A DNA stretch of 53,511 bases from a virus: IMG/VR virus record IMGVR_UViG_3300042339_000355, positions 1-53,511 of that record, one strand, 5' to 3'. The position numbers and the translations under genes are program-made. Below, in pieces: positions 19,913 to 32,800 of the stretch (positions are counted from its first letter, which is position 1; each line of letters opens with the position of its first letter). Below the pieces are notes generated by a model that had not been told where the DNA came from, did no database searches, and was given only the letters and a program-made list of their open reading frames with translations.

Positions 19913-20305
19913 ATGGCAATTAAAGTAATCGGGTCGACCGTAATTGACGACAATAAGGTATTTTTACCAAACAATTCAGCAGAAGTTAGTGCGACTGCTA
20001 CTATTAGTGCCGGCGTTTTAACACTAAATTTAAATATCGCTACTGTATTCAATGTCGCTTTAAATTCTAACATCACATCTATCACATTCTCTAACATACA
20101 ATCAGCAGGTAGAGCAAGTTCATTTGTACTAGTTTTCACTGCTGATGGTACTGCTCGTTCAGTTACTTGGCCTGCTAGCTTTCACTGGCCAGGAGGAACT
20201 GCTCCTACATTAACATCAAGTAATAACAAAGAAGATGTATTCACCTTTTTTACTACTGATGGTGGTATAAATTGGCAGGCATTTGTTTCAGGACAAAATT
20301 TATAA
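19913..20305 (+). CDS. Small phage tail-associated protein (130 aa), unknown function
   Basis: A 130-residue protein starting MAIKVIGSTVIDDNKVFLP, preceded by the strong site AAAGGAGCGAAG. It contains repeated beta-strand patterns (ATVFNVALNSNITSITF, SFVLVFTADG) and ends with a WPASFHWPGGTAPTLTSSNN segment and a Trp-containing C-terminus. Proteins with a VFNVxL / ITSxTF / SFxLxFTADGT pattern are common next to tail fibres in aquatic phages and often serve as a virion-tip or fibre-attachment module. No enzyme motif is present. Its stop overlaps the next start as TAATG, giving translational coupling. Confidence 0.72.
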   Translation: MAIKVIGSTVIDDNKVFLPNNSAEVSATATISAGVLTLNLNIATVFNVALNSNITSITFSNIQSAGRASSFVLVFTADGTARSVTWPASFHWPGGTAPTLTSSNNKEDVFTFFTTDGGINWQAFVSGQNL

Positions 20306-20814
20306 TGGCTAATTATGCTCATATTGTTGACGGTAATATAGAAGGTGTATACGACCTTATTCCAAATAATTGGAAAAATATCAGTAATTTTTATGCACTT
20401 ACAGAAGAAGAACGTTTATCATTTGGTTGGTATACATTAGTAAAAGCATACCCTGAATATAATCCAGAAACACAAAAAATAGATAATCCTAGACAGTATT
20501 TTACTGATGGTGTTGCGTATGAAACAATGGATATTATTGAGCTACCTAAATCAGTGATATACGAACCCTCGCCTGAAGATATACAGCTACAACAAGAACT
20601 ACGTACTAGAGATCAATGGAATTTGATAAGAGGTGAACGTGATACAAAGATGAAAGATTTTGAATGGCGATACACTCGATATGATAGACAACTTAGATTA
20701 GGTGAACCCACTGTAGATGATTTAACATTAATGGATGCATATATGCAAGCATTAGCAGATATTACTACGCAGACAGATCCTTTTAATATTATTTGGCCTA
20801 TGTTTGGTGGTTAA
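20305..20814 (+). CDS. Tail fibre assembly chaperone-like protein
   Basis: The start is taken at the ATG of the TAATG overlap with the previous stop, giving 169 residues beginning MANYAHIVDGNIEGVYDLIP; a longer frame from 20272 would add 11 unlikely residues. The N-terminal half describes a small beta domain. The C-terminal part runs ELRTRDQWNLIRGERDTKMKDFEW and later ALADITTQTDPFNIIWP. This follows the pattern of phage tail assembly chaperones (a paired R..RD helix, then RQAL-x-DI-T-Q and a P-x-x-I-x-WP end). Such proteins fold or attach fibre tips. Lying directly before the giant RCC1 gene, it may serve that protein. The family call is from motif pattern only. Confidence 0.65.
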   Translation: MANYAHIVDGNIEGVYDLIPNNWKNISNFYALTEEERLSFGWYTLVKAYPEYNPETQKIDNPRQYFTDGVAYETMDIIELPKSVIYEPSPEDIQLQQELRTRDQWNLIRGERDTKMKDFEWRYTRYDRQLRLGEPTVDDLTLMDAYMQALADITTQTDPFNIIWPMFGG

Positions 20815-20817
20815 AAT

Positions 20818-23800
20818 ATGTTATTAGAAAAATGGTTATTAACAGTCCAACCATCAACCGGCGGTGATATTGAATCATTATATATGTTCGGTGACAACAC
20901 TTGGGGTCAACTCGGAACAGAAAATACAGTTTTTAAATCTAGTCCAGTATTAATCGGTACACAATCATGGAGCCAAGTTGCAAGTGGATTAAGTCATACT
21001 ATAGGTATTCGTAGTGACGGTAAACTATTTGGATGGGGCGCCAATACATATGGTCAATTAGGCAATAATGATCTTACATTAGCACATCGTAGTAGCCCAG
21101 TACAGATAGGTGTTAATAATTGGAGTGCGGTTAGTACTAACGGTGATACTTCTTATGCTATTAATAATGATGGATTAATGTTTGCTTGGGGATTAGGGTT
21201 TAACGGTCAACTTGGTAATAATAGTATGTTATCATCTTGGGCGGCAAACAGTTGGACTCAAGTACTGGCCGGAAATACTATAGGTATAGAATCTGATGGT
21301 ACAATGTGGGCTATCGGTGGTATTAATAGCCAAGGACAATTGGGCCTTAATGACACAGTACATCGCAGTAGTCCAGTACAAATTGGTACAAGTACTTGGT
21401 CTGCATTAGGCGGAAGTGGCGGAACAACACGCACAGCACTACGTTCTGATAGTACACTGTGGGTATGGGGTAGTGCTGGTCAAGGGCAAGGAGGTAATAA
21501 TAATACAAATAATCTTTCAAGCCCTACCTTAACTGGTTCATTAACTTCAGTTCAAATCCAACAGTCATATGTATCTAGTATAGCTACTACACAACTTAGT
21601 TGGACAGCAGTATCGTATGGTGCCGCATGGTCAATGTTTGCTATAAGAAATGATGGTGCATTATTTGCTTGGGGACTTAATACTTATGGTAATTTGGGAT
21701 TAAATGATATTGTTAGACGTAGTAGCCCAGTACAAGTTGGTACTAGCAGTTGGTCTAGCGTATCTGCTAACGGATTTGCTACACTTGCAATACGAGCAGA
21801 CAATACTTTGTGGTCATGGGGGTATAATGCAGCCGGGCAGTTGGGATCAAATAACATTATTAATAGAAGTAGTCCAGTACAAGTTGGTACCGCTACTATT
21901 TGGAGTAAAGTAATAACTAACGGTGCGGTTAGTCAGGATAACGTTGCTGCCATAGACACAAACGGTGCATTATGGGTTTGGGGAAATAACACTAATGGAC
22001 AATTAGGTCTCAATGACGTTGGTGTACATCGCAGTAGTCCAGTTCAACTAGGCACAAGTAGTTGGACTATGGTCAGTGCTGGTTCTGGCATGACCGCCGC
22101 CATAACTACTACAGGTAACTTATTTACGTGGGGTGTTAATACTAATGGTCAATTGGGTGACACCACATTAGTTGCAAAATCTAGCCCAATACAAATTGGT
22201 ACAAGTAGTTGGACTATGGTCACTAGTGGAACAAGTGTCACAATGGGAATAACTACAGATGGTGCGTTGTATTCTTGGGGCACAGGTACCTATCTTGGTG
22301 AAGGACTGGGGATAAACAAAAGTAGTCCAGTACAAATAACTTCAATTAGAACATCAGCACAACAACAAACATATTTAACTACCATAGGAGTAACACCGCT
22401 TAGTTGGACTACTGTAGCCAATTTGACATTTACTACAGGTAGTAATACTAGATTGGCATTACGTAGTGATGGATTGTTATTTTCATGGGGACAAAATACT
22501 ATAGGACAATTAGGTCTAAATGATTTAGTACATCGTAGTAGCCCTGTGCAAATCGGTACAAGTAGTTGGGCTGCAATTGCTGGAGGCACATCATATGCAG
22601 CCGCAATCAAAATAGATGGAACATTATGGACATGGGGTCGTAATGATGAAGGTTCATTAGGACAAAATAATCAAATACATCGCAGTAGCCCGGTACAGGT
22701 CGGTACTGATACTGATTGGATAAAACTAGCATCCGGATCATCCATAGGACCGATGGCCGCTATTAAAAGTGGCGGTGGTTTATGGGCTTGGGGAGCTAAT
22801 ACAGTAGGCCAATTAGGACTAAATGACGCAGTAAATCGAAGTAGTCCGGTACAAGTTGGTAGTAGTAGTTGGACTATGGTAGCAAGCGGCACTAATTTTG
22901 GTACAAATTTAGCTGCCATACGAACAGACGGTGCTTTATTTATATGGGGTGATAATACACTGGGGCAGTTAGGATTTAATGATGCAGTAGCTCGTAGTAG
23001 CCCAGTTCAACTAGGCACAAGTAGTTGGACTATGGTTGCGTTAGGCGGGTCATTCACTGGTGCTATAAGTAGTAATGGTGCATTGTTTACTTGGGGGGCT
23101 AATGGGTCTGGTCAATTAGGGGCAGCCAGTTCAGTGCATCGTAGCAGTCCCGTACAAGTTGGAACTAATACATGGAATTATGTCAACAGTTGGACATCTA
23201 CTATGTATGGAATACGTAATGATGGTGCATTGTTTGCTTGGGGTTTAAATACTAACGGCGAATTGGGTGATAATACAACTGCTAATAAAAACAGCCCAGT
23301 ACTAATAGGTAGTAGTAGTTGGACTTTTGTTAATGGAGCTACTGCAATAGATAGTAACGGTGTGTTGTTTACTTGGGCAGGCAACACACAAGGTGGTGTA
23401 GGTGATAATACTATATTGCAACGTTCTAGCCCAGTATTTATTCGTGCAGGTATATTTGATTCATGGACTTATGTAAGTTCAGGTACAGATGAATATGGAG
23501 CTGTGCGTAGTGATGGTTTGTTATTTAGATGGGGATATAATGGATTTGGTGCGTTAGGTGGCAACCCAGGTAACCAATCATTACCATTACAAGTTACTAC
23601 TAGTAGTTGGACTATAGTACCGGCTGGGTCATCAGGCGGTATGGGTATTACTTCAGCCGGTCAATTATATACTTGGGGTATTGGTACTGACGGCCAAATA
23701 GGTGACGGTAACATGGTAACTATGTCTACACCTGTATTCATTCGCTCTATGAATGATTCTTGGACAAGTATAGGTGAAGGAAGTTTTAACTCAAACCATG

Positions 23801-26800
23801 TCGCTGGTATACGTAATGATAATACACTTTGGCTTTGGGGTCTAGGGACTAGTGGTCAATTAGGACAAAATAATGTTATAAATAGATCCCAACCAATACA
23901 GTTAGGTAAAGATTTATTAAGTTGGACATATCTATCAGGATCTAGTATGCCAGTAGATGGCACACAAACTGCGGCAGGCATAAGAAGTGATGGTAGTTTA
24001 TGGTCTTGGGGTAGTAATACATACGGTCAATTAGGTACAAATAATCAAATACATCGTAGTAGCCCTGTGCAGATTGGTACTAGTAGTTGGACTATGGTTA
24101 GTGCTGGACAAGGATTTTTATTTGCTATACGTAGTAGTGACAAATCACTTTGGTCATGGGGAACTGATAATTCATTAGGTGCATTAGGTGCAAACGTTAG
24201 TGGTCTTCTCAGAAGTAGTCCTGTACAGGTTGGTACAAGTAGCTGGAATATGGTTTCTGCTGGAAGACTAACTCCCATCGCTATACGTATTGATGGTACG
24301 TTATGGGCTTGGGGTTTCAATAATTCAGGACAAATAGGAGATAATACTGTTGTAGCTCGTAGTAGTCCAGTACAGATTGGTAATTTACTTTGGACCTCAG
24401 CGGTGTCAGGATTGGATTCATCGTCCTATGGTATACGATTAGATGGAACATTGTGGTCATGGGGTAAAAATACCGTAGGGGAGTTAGGAGAGAATGATGG
24501 TATTAATAGAAGTAGTCCAGTACAAATAGGTACCGGTAGTTGGAAACAACTAGCGGCAGGCTTCGGTAATGCTTTTAGTATTGACACTAATAATTATTTG
24601 TGGTCATGGGGACTTAATAGCCAAGGACAATTGGGCCTTAATGACACAGTACATCGCAGTAGTCCAGTACAGGTTGGTACAAGTAGCTGGATTATGGTTA
24701 GTGCAGGACAATCTGGTGATATTGGAAATGCATACGTTGTTTCTGCAATAAGAAGTGATGGAGCCTTATTTACTTGGGGTAATAATACGTATGGTGGATT
24801 AGGTGACAACTCAATTGTAAATAAATCTAGTCCAGTACAAATTGGTTCAAGTAGTTGGACTATGGTTGCTGGACGCATGGGAATAATACAGGACTACACT
24901 AATGGTAATGGGTATTTATACGCATGGGGCGGTAATACAGTCGGTGAATTAGGTATTAACAGTGTAGTAGATACTAGTAGCCCAGTGCAAGTAAATGCAA
25001 CTATTAATACTTGGTACCAAGTTGCACAGGGTGATACATTTACCGCGGCCATTCGTAATGATAAAACATTATGGTCATGGGGTAATAATGATGTTGGTCA
25101 ATTGGGGGACAACACCGTCATACTAAAATCAAGTCCAGTACAAGTTGGTACAAGTAGCTGGACTATGATAAGCACCGGCTCTACTCATACATTAGCTTTA
25201 ACCATGGACAATGTTTTATACGGTTGGGGCAATAATGATAATGGTCAATTGGGTACAGGTAATGCTCCAGGAACAATCTTATTACCTGTAATAATTTCAT
25301 CACTAATTACATTAGCTGATGAAATTGCTTGGTCAACTAGTACAGGTAAACCTAGAACATTGAGTTGGACTACAGTAACCGCAGGTGCATCTACTTCATT
25401 TGCTATTCGTAGCGATAGTAAGTTATTTGCATGGGGAACTAACAGTATCGGACAACTTGGTTTAAATGATATTCTACACAGAAGTAGTCCGGTACAAATA
25501 GGAACAAGTAATTGGAGTGGTATTGCTGCTGGCATAAGCCATACTTACGCTATTAGAAGTGACGGACTATTATTTGTTTGGGGTGGCAATTTTAATGGTC
25601 AACTTGGTCTAAATGATTTAGTACATCGTAGTAGCCCAGTTCAACTAGGCACAAGTAGTTGGTCAGTTGTACCATCTAATAGTACAACTAACGCTACATC
25701 TACCTTTGCTATTACGTTGGATGGAAAATTATATGGTTGGGGAGTCAATGGTTCTGGTAATCTTGGAGTAAACGATATTATCGCTAGAAGTAGCCCAGTA
25801 CAAGTAGGTACGGGTAACAGCTGGACATTAGTAACAGCAAATGGTAACAGCACATTTGCAATACGAACTGATAGTAAATTATTTGCATGGGGATTAAATA
25901 CAGCCGGTGAGCTTGGCATCGGTGACTCAATTTCACGCAGTAGCCCTGTACAACTTGGTACAAGTAATTGGAATATTGTTGCTACACAAGCATCTGGTAC
26001 AACAGCAGGTATAATGGCTAACAATACATTGTACACGTGGGGTTCTGGTTCAGGTGGTGCATTAGGGGATAGAACTGTAGTTGCTCGTAATAGCCCTGTA
26101 CAAATTGTTTCGTTCTCTTCACCTGCAGAACAACAGGCATATTTGACAAAGACAAGTAAGACTGGTTACAGTTGGTCTACTGTGGTAAATACCAATAATA
26201 CAATGTTTGCTATTCGTAATGACGGCTTATTGTTTGCATGGGGTAATAACATCAATGGCGCATTAGGTCTAAATGACATAGTGCATCGTAGTAGTCCTGT
26301 ACAAGTTGGTACTAATAGCTGGTTGACAGTATCAGCAGGAGCATCATTCACGGCTGCCATACGTAGTGATAATACATTATGGACTTGGGGAGTTAACACT
26401 GCAGGTACTGTAGGTGATGGTACACAGGCTCATCGTAGTAGCCCGGTACAAGTTGGTACAAGTAGTTGGACTGCTGTTGCAACAGGACCGTTTAACACTA
26501 CCGGCGGTACAGTATTAGCGGTTCGTAGTGATGGTACATTATGGAGTTGGGGTGCTAATGATGTAGGTCAACTGGGATTAAACACAGTAGTAGCTCGTAG
26601 TAGTCCAGTACAAATCGGTACTGAAAACACATGGTCAAAAGTTTATTCTGCAAATAATAGAAGTAATGCTATACGTACTACTGGCGCATTATATGCATGG
26701 GGAGTAAACACATTTGGACAACTAGGTGATGGCACTGCTCTAAATCGTAGTAGCCCAGTACAAATTGGTAGTAGCAGTTGGACTGCAGTAGCATCTGGTT

Positions 26801-29800
26801 TATCATGGACAGTAGCAATTCTCAGTGATGGTTCATTATTCACTTGGGGTGCAGGTACTAGTGGTGTGTTAGGAACTCCGGATTCTACCCAACATCGTAG
26901 TAGTCCTGTACAAATTGGTACAAGTAGTTGGAGTGTAGTAACTGCAGGCGGCACAGTCACAGCCGGTATAAGTGGTAATTTACTATATATGTGGGGTAGT
27001 GGAGCTAATGCACAGTTTGGTAATAACTCACTAGTGAACACATATTTTAGTCCAACACTTACTACAGGTACAAGTAGTTGGACTACCGTTAATGCAGGTA
27101 GTGCAATAGTCGCACTTGATGCAAATGGGCAAATGTTTACATGGGGAACTACTGCAGGTGGGGATGGCGTTATTGGTAATGGTGTTGTTGCCGGTAGATC
27201 CAGCCCAGTATTCATTCGTTCAGTAGCAGATTCTTGGACTGCAATTGGTACAGTTGTTGCAGGATTATCAGGAATACGAAGTGATGGTTTACTGTTTGCT
27301 TGGGGAAATAATACTGCTGGATCATTGGGTGATGGTACCACAGTTGCTAAATCATTCCCTGTACAAATTGGTGCAAATAGTTGGACAATGGTAACTGGCT
27401 ATACTAACATTTTAGGTATTACTGCAGCCGATACAGGTAACGCATTATTTACTTGGGGACTTGGTACTAGTGGAGAATTGGGTATATTAGGAATTACCAG
27501 CCGCAGTAGCCCGGTATTCATTCGCTCAATGAATGATTCCTGGATTAGCGTTGGCGCTGGACAAAGCTTGTCATCAGCTATTAGATCCGATGGAAAACTA
27601 TTTACTTGGGGAATTAATACAACTTTTGGACAGTTGGGTGATAATTCTACAACTAGTAAATCATATCCTACTCAAATAGGTAATAATAGCGACTGGGCAA
27701 GTGTTAGTGCTGCCGGTTCAGGAATAACCAATGCAATCACAACTACTGGTATAGCATATATATGGGGTAATAACACTAATGGAGCACTAGGATTAGCATT
27801 TAATCCAACAACTATATCAGGTAGTTGGTTAGAACATCGTAGTAGCCCAGTACAAGTTGGTGCAACACCATACTCAAATAGCCCAACACAAATAGGTGCT
27901 AGCAGTTGGTCACAAGTTAGTGCAGGTATAAGTCACGTGCTTGCTATTTCTAGTACTAATAAATTATTTGCCTGGGGTAATAATAGTTCATATCAGGTAA
28001 ATAATGAGGGATTACATCGTAGTAGTCCAGTACAACTTGGTACTAGTAGTTGGTCACAAATAAGTGCTGGCAACGTACATTCACTTGCTATTGCATCAGA
28101 TAATACATTGTATGGGTGGGGATTACAATATCAACAATGGCCATATAATCCAACATTAAGTCCCACAAACTTTATATTGCCGGTTAATTCTCCAACATCT
28201 TGGTCAATATTGACTGGACAAAATTTACGATTCACTGGTATTCGTAGTGACGGTAGTTTATGGACTTGGGGAGCTAACGAATCTGGACAATTAGGACTGA
28301 GTGATATATTTCATAGAAGCAGTCCAGTACAAGTTGGTTCTAGTAGTTGGATACAGGTTAATTCGGAAACATCTTGGACTACAGCTATACGCAGTGATGG
28401 TACATTGTGGGCTTGGGGTAACAACACTGACGGATATTTAGGGTTAAATGATTTAGTCCACCGCAGTAGTCCAGTTCAAATTGGTACCGATACTACTTGG
28501 AGTAAAGTAGGTGGACTTGGGGCTATACGTAATGATGGTAGTTTATGGACTTGGGGATTAGGTACTAGTGGTCAACTAGGGGATAGTACAATACTTAGTA
28601 GAAGTAGCCCAGTACAAATTGGTACAAGTAGTTGGACTTTAATTAATAGTAAGGCAGCTACAACTATGGCTGGTATACGTAGTGATGGTTTGTTATTTAC
28701 ATGGGGTATTAACGGCATCGGTGGTCTTGGTTTAAATGATACTGTCAATAAAAGTAGTCCAACCCAAGTAGGATCGATATATTCTCTTGCACAGCAAAAT
28801 AGTTATTTAACTGCAACTGGAACAACAACATTTAGTTGGTCTGTAATAAGCTCCGGTGGTGTAAATGGTATGACTGCAGCCATACGTAATGATGGAGCAT
28901 TATTCACGTGGGGAACTAATAACAACGGCGGTGTAGGAGATAATACTATCATCCATCGTAGTAGTCCAGTACAAATTGGCACAAGCAGTTGGACTCAGGT
29001 AGCAGTGGGAGATTTTTCTACATATGCTATACGTAACGATGGAGCATTATTTGTGTGGGGTCTAAATACTAGTGGACAATTAGGTACAACTGATGTATTG
29101 CCACGCAGTAGTCCAGTACAGATTGGTACTAGTAGTTGGACAAGTGTTGCGGCAGGGATATCGACTGTAACTGCAATACGACTTGGTGGTGCTTTATTTG
29201 CCTGGGGAATTAATGCTAGTGGTCAACTAGGACTAGGTGATCTTGTAGCTCGTAGTAGTCCTGTACAAGTTGGTACAAGTAGTTGGACACAGGTTAGTAC
29301 TAATGGTGCTATAACTGCCGCATTGCGTAGTGACGGCGGACTATTCACTTGGGGAATTAATACAAACGGACAGTTAGGTGATAATACCGTAGTAAGTAAA
29401 TCTAGTCCTGTAAAACTTGGTGCAGGTAGTTGGAGTCAAATAGCAGTTGGTTACTCACACATGGTAGGACTACTAAACAATAATACATTGTGGTCATGGG
29501 GCATTAATACTAATGGTGGTTTAGGTTTAACTAATGTTCTCCCTAGAAGTAGTCCAGTACAGATTGGTACTAGTAGTTGGACAAGTGTTAACGCAGGTAA
29601 TCAATACTCAGTTGCTATTCGTAGTGATAATACATTATGGGGCTGGGGACTAAACACAAACGGTCAATTAGGAGATAGTACTGCTATCTCCCGATCTAGT
29701 CCGGTACAAATTGGTACTAGTACTTGGTATAAGGTTAGTGGATTATATATTAATACGGCAGCTATAGATAACACAAGCAGGCAATTATTTGTATGGGGGC

Positions 29801-32800
29801 AAAATGCTGTTGGTGCAATAGGCAATAATACTGTTACACAATCTACTAGCCCGGTGTTCATTCGTACTGCTAATGAGTCTTGGTCACAAGTATCAATGAA
29901 TGTAAACACTGCGGCTGCAATACGCAGTGATAGTTTATTATTTGTATGGGGGCAAAATGCTAATGGACAATTAGGTTTAGGTGATCTAGTCCACCGTAGT
30001 AGTGCAACCCAACTTGGTACAAGTAGCTGGTCACAAATTACTGTTGGTCAAAGCCATATGGTAGGGTTAACTTCTACTAAGTTACTATATACTTGGGGTG
30101 GTAACGGCAGCGGAGAATTAGGTATTAACTCTGTTGTTGCTACATCTAGCCCAACATTAGTAAGTTTAAGTAGTTGGTCTATAATTGGTACTGGATCTAC
30201 TAATAGTTACGGTGTGCTCGATGGTAATCTATTGTTTTATGGTTGGGGTTCGGGTGCTAGCTACGGCGCTATTGGTGATAATACTGTAGTAAGTAAATCT
30301 AGTCCAGTACAAATTGCTAGCTACCAACCAATGCCTACACAAATCACAGGAGATACATGGAGTAAAATTAGTGCAGGTTATAGCCATAATGTAGGTATAA
30401 AGACAAATAACAAATTGTATGGTTGGGGTAACCCTGCCGCTAATACGTTTACCGCATATAGTTGGACTGCATTATCTAGCTCAGCCGGACATTTTGCAGG
30501 TATACGTAGTGATGGTGCACTATTTACTTGGGGTAATAACGCAGTTGGTAATTTGGGTGATGACACTATATTACATCGTAGTAGCCCAGTTCAAATAGGT
30601 ACAAGTAGTTGGACTACTGTTAGTGCAGGTGGAATAACAGCAGGAACCGACTTTACAACTTTAGCATTAACCGCAGACAACGTATTATATGGTTGGGGTG
30701 CAGGTGCTAGTGGACAACTTGGTCAACTGTTTGTGGCTAACAAGAGTAGCCCAGTACAAATTAGTTCATTTACAAATAACACTCTACAAAGTACTTACTT
30801 AACTGCTACCGGTAAAACAGGATTCAGTTGGACCAAAATCAATGCAGGTGGGTCTATTGGGAGTTCAGCGGCAATACGTAGTGACGGAGCATTGTTTACT
30901 TGGGGAATTAATTCATTTGGACAGCTAGGACAAAATTCGACTGTTAATACAAATAGTCCAATACAATTGGGTACAACTAGCTGGTCTCAGATATCAATAG
31001 GCAATAATGCAATGTATGCAATCCGTAATGATAATACGTTGTGGTCATGGGGATTAAATACAATAGGACAATTAGGTCAAAATGACTTAGTACATCGCAG
31101 TAGTCCTGTACAAGTTGGTACAAGTAGCTGGACTATAGTTTCAGGAAGTGTTGCAACAGGAACTCTTGTAAGTACTCTGGCTTGTGTTGGTGCAATACGT
31201 AGTGATGGTGCATTGTTTACTTGGGGTAATAATAACGCCGGACAATTAGGTGATGGCACTATACTACATCGTAGTAGTCCTGTACAAGTTGGTACAAGTA
31301 GTTGGACAAAGGTTAGTGCCGGAGATGTAAGTGTATATGCTATACGTTTGGATGGTGCTCTTTTCTCCTGGGGAGATAATACTAGTGGACAATTAGGATC
31401 AACTACTATCGTGCCACGCAGTAGTCCAGTACAAATAGGTACAAGCAGTTGGTCTAGTGTGTCAGCCGGACTGTCGTATGCTATGGCTATCCGAACTAAC
31501 TCTACACTGTGGTCTTGGGGTATTAATGCTAATGGTCAACTAGGAGACAATACAATATTACCTCGTAGTAGTCCAGTACAAATTGGTACAAGCAGTTGGT
31601 CTGTTATATCAACTGGATTTGCTACAACCACTGCCTTACGTCTTGACAACACTCTTTGGTCTTGGGGTATTAATACTAATGGTCAACTAGGAGACAATAC
31701 AATATTACCTCGTAGTAGTCCAGTACAAATTGGTACAAGCAGTTGGTCACAGGTTAGTATAGGCACGTCTCCTGGAGTAACTATGGCGTTGACTTATACT
31801 GATAATCAACTTTTCATTTGGGGACAAAATAATAATGGACAGCTTGGATTAAGTGAATCTCTTGGAGCCAGAAGTAGTCCAGTATTTATCCGATCAATAA
31901 ATGAGTCATGGAATGCAGTAAGCTCAGGTGGAACTACATCATATGGTATACGTATTGATAACTTGTTATTTGCTTGGGGTCTTAACGCTAGTGGTCAAAT
32001 AGGTGATACTACTATCATATCTCGATCTGCTCCGGTACAAATTGGCGCAAGTAGTTGGGCACAAATAAGTGCAGGCGTAACTTTTGTGGGTGGAATTACA
32101 TCTGATAATAGATTGTTTACTTGGGGTATTAATACTACAGGACAACTTGGAGATACTACAGTATTATCCCGCAGTAGTCCAGTTCAAGTTGGTACAAGCT
32201 GGAATATAGTAAGTGCTGGACAAAGCTCAACTTCTGCAATTAATACAAATAATTTATTATATGTTTGGGGCGGTAATGCTAGTGGACAATTAGGAGATAG
32301 ATCCATTGCTAATAGGTCTAGTCCAGTACAAGTAAATTCATTCACAAGTGCAGAGATACAACAGACATACTTGACTACTACAAGCAAACCTGCAGCCTTA
32401 AGCTGGAATACAATATCAACTGGACTGTCTACTAGTGCTGCCATTCGTAGTGACGGTGCATTGTTTATGTGGGGTTTAGGTACTAGTGGACAACTAGGTC
32501 TAAATGATACAATATCTCGTAGCAGTCCAGTACAAATTGGCACAAGCTCTTGGACTGCTGTTGGTTTATTTACTACATCAACCGTCGCTATTCGTATTGA
32601 CGGTGGATTGTTTACTTGGGGTGATAACGCATCAGGACAACTAGCATCAAATAATTTAGTACATCGTAGTAGTCCAGTACAAGTTGGTACAAGTAGTTGG
32701 ACCACCGTATCTTCATCAACAGGTCTTGCAAACTTTATGGCTCTTGATGCTACTAATAAACTATGGGCTTGGGGTATTAATACAAACGGTGAATTAGCAC

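Noticed and set aside
20272-20304. Upstream in-frame start (20272) for the chaperone-like gene
   Set aside because: It lies deep in the previous gene, has no ribosome site, and the TAATG overlap start gives the family-like N-terminus.
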